DNA of 8,534 nucleotides from an uncultured Gemmatimonadota bacterium. GTDB taxonomy: Bacteria; Gemmatimonadota; Gemmatimonadetes; Gemmatimonadales; GWC2-71-9. Shown piece by piece: positions 1 to 5,465 of the stretch. The stretch covers positions 1 through 8,534 of the forward strand of contig CAMPKP010000144.1 in NCBI GenBank assembly GCA_946887295.1, in the 5' to 3' direction. The translations under genes were made by a program, and so were the position numbers. A model generated the notes under the pieces. That model was not told the origin of the DNA, did no database searches, and worked only from the letters and a program-made list of their open reading frames with translations. How positions within the stretch are numbered: position 1 is the first letter of the stretch; each line of letters begins with the position of its first letter.

Positions 1-14
1 CTCCCGTCTTGCGC

Positions 15-45
15 TTGGACGGCCGGAGTCGCACTGTGGTAGGGT
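15..45 (+). promoter_or_regulatory. Weak candidate promoter upstream of the first gene
   Basis: TTGGAC (15-20) resembles a -35 box and TAGGGT (40-45) fits TAnnnT for a -10 box, but the spacing of 19 nt is longer than ideal and both matches are partial. The position before the first gene is sensible. In DNA this GC-rich such matches arise by chance, so this is a tentative call. Nothing else is recognisable in bases 1-58. Confidence 0.2.
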
Positions 46-58
46 AGCTCTCGCCGCA

Positions 59-64
59 GGGAGG
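59..64 (+). promoter_or_regulatory. Strong ribosome binding site for the 70-576 gene
   Basis: GGGAGG lies 5 nt before the ATG at 70. It is close to the ideal Shine-Dalgarno sequence and supports that ATG as the true start. Confidence 0.75.
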
Positions 65-69
65 TCCGC

Positions 70-576
70 ATGCAGGAGCGATCACACAAGATCGGCGCCG
101 AAGGCACCGATGTCGGCATCATCGGCGGTCTCGCCGTCGCACTCTGGTTCCTCGTTCTCGACACCATCGCCGGCCGGCCGCTGCTCACGCCGAGCCTTCT
201 CGGGCAGGTCGTCCTGCTGGGCGACTCGACCCCTGACACCGGGCGCGTCGTGTTCGGCGCGATCCTGCTCTACACCGCCTTCCACTTCGTCGTCTTCGCG
301 CTTCTGGGGATGGGGCTGGTCGCCCTGGTGCACTGGGCCACCGAGAACTCGGTGGTTCGCTACGCCCTGCTCCCGGTGTTCCTCGCCTTCGAGGTGCTCT
401 TTTACGGCCTGCTGGAGGCGCTCTCCGAGCGAACCGGGGAGCTCTTCCCGTTCTGGGCCGTGATCTCCGCCAACACGCTGGCCGCGATCTGCATGGCGGC
501 GTACCTCTGGATCCGGCATCCCGCGTTCCGTCGCTCGCTTCACGACACGCCCCTGGGTGCGGCGCCGCTTCGCTGA
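70..576 (+). CDS. Small four-helix integral membrane protein, unknown function
   Basis: This gene encodes 168 residues and I cannot name its family. Hydrophobic segments at about residues 15-34, 60-88, 97-117 and 127-147 predict four membrane helices. A short polar N-terminus precedes them and a basic tail follows (IRHPAFRRSLHD, from about 148). Helix 1 carries an acidic residue (D31 in LVLDTIAGRP). An extramembrane loop at about 36-59 contains LLGDSTPDTGR. Helix 3 holds an embedded Glu (FLAFEVLFYG). No catalytic motif is visible. The ATG has a strong GGGAGG site 5 nt upstream, third positions are GC-rich throughout, and it ends in TGA. It is separated from the deacetylase gene by 71 nt containing a hairpin, so it may be its own transcription unit. 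It looks like a conserved uncharacterised membrane protein rather than a chance frame. Confidence 0.8.
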   Translation: MQERSHKIGAEGTDVGIIGGLAVALWFLVLDTIAGRPLLTPSLLGQVVLLGDSTPDTGRVVFGAILLYTAFHFVVFALLGMGLVALVHWATENSVVRYALLPVFLAFEVLFYGLLEALSERTGELFPFWAVISANTLAAICMAAYLWIRHPAFRRSLHDTPLGAAPLR

Positions 577-586
577 CCCCCGCTCC

Positions 587-616
587 TTAGAATCCCGTCC
601 CCGGACCGTGTAGCTT
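587..616 (+). promoter_or_regulatory. Weak candidate promoter for the deacetylase-transporter unit
   Basis: TTAGAA (587-592) and TAGCTT (611-616) could serve as -35 and -10 boxes with 18 nt between them; only about three of six -35 positions match. A start from here would give a leader of roughly 25 nt that contains only the 3' arm of the overlapping hairpin, so the hairpin would form only in read-through RNA from the upstream gene. This is inference from weak matches. Confidence 0.2.
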
Positions 617-648
617 TCTGCCTCTCAGACCACACGGCCGGGGATTCT
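589..648 (+). terminator. Long imperfect hairpin in the intergenic gap: terminator or start-masking RNA structure
   Basis: CCGTGT (606-611) pairs with ACACGG (632-637). Directly outside, after a single bulged A at 605, TCCCCGG (598-604) pairs with CCGGGGA (638-644), giving a 13-bp stem. The loop can form a small inner hairpin, TCTG (617-620) with CAGA (626-629) around CCTCT. A second upstream arm, AGAATCCC (589-596), can pair with GGGATTCT (641-648), competing with or extending the outer stem. The 3' side is followed by a short T-rich run (TTCTTGTT) rather than a clean T-tract. It could end transcription of the small membrane protein gene. Because its 3' arm includes GGGGA and reaches the TTG start codons, it could also limit translation of the deacetylase. 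The pairing is seen directly; the role is inferred. Confidence 0.5.
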
Positions 649-3341
649 TGTTGCGCATTCCACTCACGAGTTCGCTCGCCATCGCGTTCGTCGCGCTGCT
701 CGCGGGCCGCCTGCCCGCCCAGCTCGAGCCTCCCGGCACGGGTGGGGTCGTGGCCCTGGATCACGAGCTCCGGATGCTGGGGCACTACCGCCGCGTCCTG
801 ATGATCGGGGCCCACCCCGACGACGAGGACACCGAGCTGCTCACCGTCCTGGTGCGCGGCATGGGCGCGGAGGCGGCGTACCTGTCGCTCAACCGCGGGG
901 AGGGGGGGCAGAATCTCATCGGGCCGGAGCTGGGCGAGGCGCTCGGGCTCATCCGCACGGAGGAGCTCCTGGCGGCTCGGCGGCTCGACGGCGCGCGGCA
1001 GTTTTTCACGCGGGCCTACGACTTCGGCTACTCGAAGACGCTGGACGAGACCTGGGAACAGTGGCCCCGCGACACCATCCTGAAGGACGTCGTCCGGATC
1101 GTCCGCCGCTTCAGACCCCAGATCATCGTCTCCATCTTCAGTGGCCTCCCTCGGGACGGGCACGGCCAGCACCAGGCCGCGGGCTGGGTGGCCCGGGAGG
1201 CGTTCGCGGCGGCGGGTGACTCGTCGCGCTTCAGCGAGCTCGCGCGGGAGGAGGGCATCCGCCCCTGGGAGCCGCTCAAGCTCTACCGCAGTACCCGCTT
1301 CGACACCTCCGCCACCACCCTCACCCTGGACGGCGGCGTGCTCGACCGCGCGGTCGGCAAGTCGTACCACCAGATCGCGATGGCCGGGCGGAGCCTGCAC
1401 CGCTCCCAGGACATGGGCCGGCTTCAGACCATCGGGCCGTCACAGGTTCCACTGACGCTGGAGGAGGATCGGACCGCCGAAGGCGCCGGGGGCTTCTTCG
1501 ACGGTATCGACACCTCGCTCGCAGCGATGCCGTGGCGTGACGCGCCGGGGGCCGACGGCCCGGCCGCCCGGCGTCGCTTCGCCGCGCGGGCCGACAGCGC
1601 GCGCGCCGCGCTCGGCGCCGGCGCCTACCGGCGGGTGATCGCGCTGCTCGACCGGGGCAAGCGCGACCTCGTCCCACAGTCGGACGACACCCGGGCCCAG
1701 ATGCTGTTCTCGACGCCCGAGCAAGCCGACCAGCGGCGTCACACCGACCGCGCTCTGGGGATCGCGGCCGGACTGGTGGCCGACGCGCTCTCGGCGGACG
1801 ATCGGATGGTCGCCGGGCAGTCCGACAGCGTCGGGTTGGTGCTCTGGAACGCGGGAACCGACTCCATGACGATCACCGGCGGCGTGGTGCCGTCGGCGGA
1901 ATGGCACGTCCAGGCCGATTCCAACCCCGAGGTGTCGCTCGCACCGGGCGGGATGCACGAGTCGACGGTCACCCTCACGGCCGACAGTGCCGCCTCCCCC
2001 ACCACGCCCTATTTTCTCCGGCGGCCTCGTCAGGGCGGGCTGTACGACTGGACCGGCGTCGCGCCCAACGAGCTCGGCGAGCCGTTCGGCGCCTCGATGC
2101 CGGTCGCGCGGTTCGGGCGACTGGGGCCGGGCGGGGAGGTCTCCCGGGAGGTGAGCTTCCGGGTGAACGACCAGGCCCTGGGCGAGGTCCGGCGCCCGCT
2201 GACGGTCGTCCCCCGGGTCGACGTCAAGCTCGATCCCTCCACCTACGTCTGGTCCCTGCTCACGCCGGGCAGCCACCGCTTTACGGTGACGCTCACGCAC
2301 GGGGCTCGGGATACGACCGCCGGCACGGTCGAGCTGGTGGTGCCGAAGGGGTGGCCGGCCGTCCGGCCCCAGCCGTTCCGCCTCGCCGGCGAAGACGAGC
2401 GGGAGAGCTTCACCTTCGACGCGCGGGCGCCGCGGGGGAGCGCCAGGGGCAGCGCCACCATCCGTGCGGTCGCGCGGGACTCCGCCGGAAGGGAGTACGA
2501 GAGCGGGGTCTTCACGGTGAGCTATCCGCACATCCGCCCTCGGTCGTACGTGGTGCCGGCGACCGCGGAGGTGCAGCTCGCGCCGGTCGCGCTGCCCCAG
2601 CTGGCCAGGATCGGGTACGTCCGCGGCGCCTCCGATCTGGTGCCGGAAGCGCTGGAGCGCGCCGATCTGCCGGTGACGCTGCTCGACGCGCGGGCCCTGG
2701 AGCGGGACGATCTCAGCCGGTTCCCCGTGATCGTGATCGGGCCCCGGGCTTACGAGACGGACTCCGCGCTGGTGGAGAACAATGCTCGCCTGCTGAGCTA
2801 CGTCAGGGGGGGCGGAGTGCTCGTCGTGCAGTACCAGCAGCACCGGTTCTTCACCGGGGGCTTCGCGCCGCTCCCGCTCACGGTGGGCGGACCCGCGCTG
2901 GCACCGCCGTCCGACAGCCAGCACGCCAGTGCCGCCGGCGGGGCTGGGGGTTCCGAGGGACCGGGCCCGGACTCCGGGGCGGTCGCGTCGCAGGTGAGCC
3001 ACGACCGGGTGGTGGACGAGCGGGCGCCGGTCACGGTCCTCGCCCCCGATCATCCGGTGATGCGGCGCCCCAACCGGATCTCCGAGCGCGACTGGGAAGG
3101 CTGGGTGCAGGAGCGGGGGCTCTACTTCGCGAGGAGCTGGGATCCTGCGTACAGCCCCATTCTGGAGACGCACGACAAGGGAGAGGCGGAGCTCAGGGGA
3201 GGCCTGCTGATCGCGCCGGTGGGCAAAGGGACCTACATCTACACCGGGCTGAGCTTCTTCCGGCAGCTGCCGGCGGGCGTCCCGGGGGCGTTGCGCCTGT
3301 TCGCCAACCTCCTCGCTCTCGGCCAGCCGCCCGCCCGCTGA
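648..3341 (+). CDS. Secreted PIG-L/LmbE family deacetylase with C-terminal amidotransferase-like domain
   Basis: The protein has 897 residues, far longer than single-domain LmbE enzymes (about 230-300). Residues 1-24 form a signal peptide (hydrophobic core at 7-20, likely cut after LPA). The PIG-L domain follows: the metal-binding AHPDDE is at 55-60 and a second ligand motif, HGQHQ, at 172-176. A conserved stretch, SLHRSQDMG, is near 249-257. Family members hydrolyse N-acetyl groups, usually on glucosamine derivatives, with a divalent metal. Residues about 385-630 look like beta-rich, Ig- or NEW3-like spacer domains. Residues about 652-893 resemble a class I glutamine amidotransferase/ThuA fold (RIGYVRG, VIVIGPRAY, GGGVLVVQYQ, then DHPVM). 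I see no cysteine in the whole protein, so that domain lacks the usual nucleophile. The start is TTG at 648 or, better spaced from GGGGA (640-644), TTG at 651. The exact substrate is unknown. The stop is 1 nt before the binding protein start. Confidence 0.88.
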   Translation: MLRIPLTSSLAIAFVALLAGRLPAQLEPPGTGGVVALDHELRMLGHYRRVLMIGAHPDDEDTELLTVLVRGMGAEAAYLSLNRGEGGQNLIGPELGEALGLIRTEELLAARRLDGARQFFTRAYDFGYSKTLDETWEQWPRDTILKDVVRIVRRFRPQIIVSIFSGLPRDGHGQHQAAGWVAREAFAAAGDSSRFSELAREEGIRPWEPLKLYRSTRFDTSATTLTLDGGVLDRAVGKSYHQIAMAGRSLHRSQDMGRLQTIGPSQVPLTLEEDRTAEGAGGFFDGIDTSLAAMPWRDAPGADGPAARRRFAARADSARAALGAGAYRRVIALLDRGKRDLVPQSDDTRAQMLFSTPEQADQRRHTDRALGIAAGLVADALSADDRMVAGQSDSVGLVLWNAGTDSMTITGGVVPSAEWHVQADSNPEVSLAPGGMHESTVTLTADSAASPTTPYFLRRPRQGGLYDWTGVAPNELGEPFGASMPVARFGRLGPGGEVSREVSFRVNDQALGEVRRPLTVVPRVDVKLDPSTYVWSLLTPGSHRFTVTLTHGARDTTAGTVELVVPKGWPAVRPQPFRLAGEDERESFTFDARAPRGSARGSATIRAVARDSAGREYESGVFTVSYPHIRPRSYVVPATAEVQLAPVALPQLARIGYVRGASDLVPEALERADLPVTLLDARALERDDLSRFPVIVIGPRAYETDSALVENNARLLSYVRGGGVLVVQYQQHRFFTGGFAPLPLTVGGPALAPPSDSQHASAAGGAGGSEGPGPDSGAVASQVSHDRVVDERAPVTVLAPDHPVMRRPNRISERDWEGWVQERGLYFARSWDPAYSPILETHDKGEAELRGGLLIAPVGKGTYIYTGLSFFRQLPAGVPGALRLFANLLALGQPPAR

Positions 3342-3342
3342 C

Positions 3343-4395
3343 GTGGCTTCCTCCGCGCCTTCGGTGTCGCCGCGGGGCATCGTCGTCACGGTCTGGCTCG
3401 TGCTCGCCGCGTGCCGCGGCGACGGACGGACACCGGTCGTGCTGTATTCGCCCCACGGGCGGGATCAGCTCACCCTGCTGGAACAGGCCTTCGAGGCCGA
3501 GCGACCCGACATCGACGTCCGGTGGCTCGACATGGGCTCGCAGGAGATCCTCGATCGACTCCGGTTCGAGCGGGTGAACCCGCAAGCGGACGTCTGGTTC
3601 GGGGGGCCGACCACGACCTTCGATCTCGGCATCGAGGACTCGCTGCTCGAGCCCTATCGGCCCTCCTGGGCGGACCGCGCCGGCCCCAACGGCATCGGTC
3701 CGCGCGATCTCTATTACCCGGTCTACCGCACGCCGGCGGTGATCGCCTACAACAATCGGGCGGTGCGTCCCCAGGAAGCGCCCGGGGATTGGGACGAGGT
3801 CCTCCAGCCGCGGTGGTGCGGCAAGGTGATCATCCGGGATCCGATGGCCAGCGGAACCATGCGGGCGATCTGGGGACTCATCCTGATCACCAGCATCCGC
3901 GAGACCGGCGATACCGCGAGAGGCATGGACTGGCTTCGCCGGCTGGACGCCTGCACCAAGACCTACACGCTGAATCCGGCGATTCTCGACGCGAAGCTGG
4001 CCCGCGCGGAGGGGCTGGTGACGCTGTGGGATCTGCCGGACATCCTGATCGGCAGGTCGAAAGGGCTGCCGTTCGGCTACGCCTTTCCCCGGAGCGGCAC
4101 GGTGGTGATCGACGACGCGATCGGCCTCGTGCGGGGCGGCCGCCATCCCGAAGCCGCCAGGGCATTCATCGACTACGTCGGCGGAGTGGAGGCGCAGCTG
4201 CTCGCCGCGACGCGGGTATTCCGGCTCCCGGCCCGGCACGACCTCCCGGCGGACCGCGTTCCCGCCTGGGTGGCGGAGGTGGAGGCCGAGATGATCGTCG
4301 CGCCCATGGACTGGGGCATGCTCGCGGCCCATGGCGCCGAGTGGATGGGCTACTGGGACCGCCACGTGCGCGGCAGCGGGCGCGGCGGACGATGA
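3343..4395 (+). CDS. ABC transporter solute-binding lipoprotein (FbpA/AfuA-like)
   Basis: This gene encodes 350 residues. The hydrophobic segment IVVTVWLVLAAC ends in a lipobox (LAAC, 21-24), so Cys24 would be lipidated and the protein anchored on the outer face of the inner membrane. The mature part begins VVLYSPHG and has features of periplasmic binding proteins of the iron/thiamine/2-aminoethylphosphonate/hexose-phosphate cluster: AFEAERPDIDVRW, ADVWFGGPTT (82-91), YRTPAVIAYNN (128-138), the GDWDEVLQPRW region (148-158) and DPMASGT (166-172). It delivers ligand to the permease encoded two genes downstream. I do not see the C-terminal adjacent tyrosine pair expected of ferric-binding FbpA at the equivalent region (about 225-255), so iron is not assured. 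The GTG at 3343 sits 1 nt after the upstream TGA without a clear ribosome site, implying coupling; GTG at 3364 would still give a full signal peptide. It overlaps the ATPase gene by 4 nt. Confidence 0.88.
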   Translation: MASSAPSVSPRGIVVTVWLVLAACRGDGRTPVVLYSPHGRDQLTLLEQAFEAERPDIDVRWLDMGSQEILDRLRFERVNPQADVWFGGPTTTFDLGIEDSLLEPYRPSWADRAGPNGIGPRDLYYPVYRTPAVIAYNNRAVRPQEAPGDWDEVLQPRWCGKVIIRDPMASGTMRAIWGLILITSIRETGDTARGMDWLRRLDACTKTYTLNPAILDAKLARAEGLVTLWDLPDILIGRSKGLPFGYAFPRSGTVVIDDAIGLVRGGRHPEAARAFIDYVGGVEAQLLAATRVFRLPARHDLPADRVPAWVAEVEAEMIVAPMDWGMLAAHGAEWMGYWDRHVRGSGRGGR

Positions 4396-5465
4396 CCGCG
4401 TTCCTGACCGTGCAGGATCTCACCAAGCGCTTCGGCAGCACCGTGGCGGTGGACGGCGTGACGCTCTCGCTCTCGCGAGGCGAGATGCTCGCGCTGCTGG
4501 GACCGAGCGGCAGCGGCAAGACCACCATGCTCCGGCTCCTGGCCGGCTTCGAGACGCCGGACACCGGGCGGGTGACGGTCGAGGGGGAGGACGTCACCAG
4601 GGTCGAGCCGGTCCATCGCCGGTTCGGCATGGTCTTCCAGCATTACGCGCTGTTCCCGCACCTCGACGCGGGCGAGAACGTCGGCTTCGGCCTCGAGTCG
4701 CTCGGCGTGCGGGGCTCCGAGCTGGGCGAGCGGGTCGCCCGGGCGATGGCCCTGGTGGATCTCGCGGGCCTCGAGCGCCGGCGGGTGGACCAGCTCTCCG
4801 GCGGACAGCAGCAGCGGGTCGCCCTGGCCCGTGCGCTCGCGCCCGAGCCTCGCGTGCTCCTGCTCGACGAGCCGCTCTCCAACCTGGACCCCACCCTCCG
4901 CGAGCGCACCCGGCGCGAGATCCGCGACCTCATCCGGCGGGTCGGAATCACCACCGTGCTCGTCACCCACGAGCAGGACGAGGCGTTCGATCTGGGCGAC
5001 CGGGTCGCGGTGCTGCGGAGCGGCAGGCTGGAGCAGGTGGGCACGCCGGACGAGCTCTACGCCGCGCCGGCCAACCTGTTCGTGGGCGGATTCGTCGGCC
5101 GGTCGAGTGTGATACCGGTCTCGGTGCTCGGCCCCACGGAATGGGGAACCCGCATCGCCGTCGAGGGCGTCGAGTGGGAGGTCGAGCGTCCCGCGGGCCA
5201 GCCCGTCATGCTGCCGGGACCGGCCCTGCTGCTGGCGCGGCCGGAGGCGCTCCGGCTGGGCGACGATGCGCAGGCGATCACGGGCACGGTGACGGGTCGG
5301 CGCTTCACCGGCCCGTCGTCCTACTTCACCGTGCTCACCGGAAGCGGGGCTACCCTCGAGGTGGTCGCGCCGCCGGCGGCGGTTCGCGCGGGCGAGCGGG
5401 TCGGCATCCTCCCCAGCCGCCGGGCGGCCGGGGGCCTGCACCTGTTCCCGGTGGAGGAGAAATGA
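4392..5465 (+). CDS. ABC transporter ATP-binding protein (FbpC/PotA-type importer ATPase)
   Basis: The protein has 357 residues and every ABC motif is present: Walker A GPSGSGKT (37-44), Q-loop glutamine in VFQHYALFPHL (Q83), signature LSGGQ (135-139), Walker B VLLLDE (155-160), D-loop SNLD (163-166) and switch histidine in VTHEQ (H193). An aromatic residue at F14 suits the A-loop. After the nucleotide-binding domain (about 1-235) comes a C-terminal regulatory region of about 120 residues with a TOBE-like pattern (GTVTGRRFTGPSSYFTV; LLLARPEALRLG). This is typical of CUT1/FbpC/PotA ATPases that work as homodimers. It powers the adjacent permease. The ATG at 4392 overlaps the preceding TGA (ATGA); the same frame is open far upstream, but homology begins only at MTAFLTVQDLTKRFG. 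No strong Shine-Dalgarno sequence precedes it, so translation is probably coupled. The protein appears complete, with no missing key residue. Confidence 0.93.
   Translation: MTAFLTVQDLTKRFGSTVAVDGVTLSLSRGEMLALLGPSGSGKTTMLRLLAGFETPDTGRVTVEGEDVTRVEPVHRRFGMVFQHYALFPHLDAGENVGFGLESLGVRGSELGERVARAMALVDLAGLERRRVDQLSGGQQQRVALARALAPEPRVLLLDEPLSNLDPTLRERTRREIRDLIRRVGITTVLVTHEQDEAFDLGDRVAVLRSGRLEQVGTPDELYAAPANLFVGGFVGRSSVIPVSVLGPTEWGTRIAVEGVEWEVERPAGQPVMLPGPALLLARPEALRLGDDAQAITGTVTGRRFTGPSSYFTVLTGSGATLEVVAPPAAVRAGERVGILPSRRAAGGLHLFPVEEK
5453..5460 (+). promoter_or_regulatory. Ribosome binding site fixing the permease start
   Basis: GGAGGAGA lies inside the last codons of the ATPase gene, with the GGAGG core ending 4 nt before the ATG at 5462. 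It selects this ATG even though the same frame stays open for over 1 kb upstream. Confidence 0.75.

Noticed and set aside
540..1400. A 286-codon minus-strand open frame across the hairpin and deacetylase N-terminus
   Set aside because: Its composition is that of an antisense shadow, it has no recognisable motif, and it lies opposite the signal peptide and the AHPDDE-containing domain.
1440..3389. A 649-codon open frame on the minus strand opposite the deacetylase gene
   Set aside because: Long antisense open frames are common in DNA this GC-rich. The translation is Arg/Pro/Gly-rich without domains or hydrophobic structure, while the plus strand encodes a recognisable enzyme.
3411..4391. N-terminal extension of the ATPase frame upstream of 4392
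   Set aside because: The frame is open, but the residues are Arg/Gly-rich and unlike any ABC domain. They overlap the binding-protein gene, and the ABC homology begins exactly at the ATG overlapping the previous stop.
4331..5461. N-terminal extension of the permease frame upstream of 5462
   Set aside because: It overlaps the ATPase gene in another frame and has no membrane segments; a strong ribosome site directly precedes the ATG at 5462.
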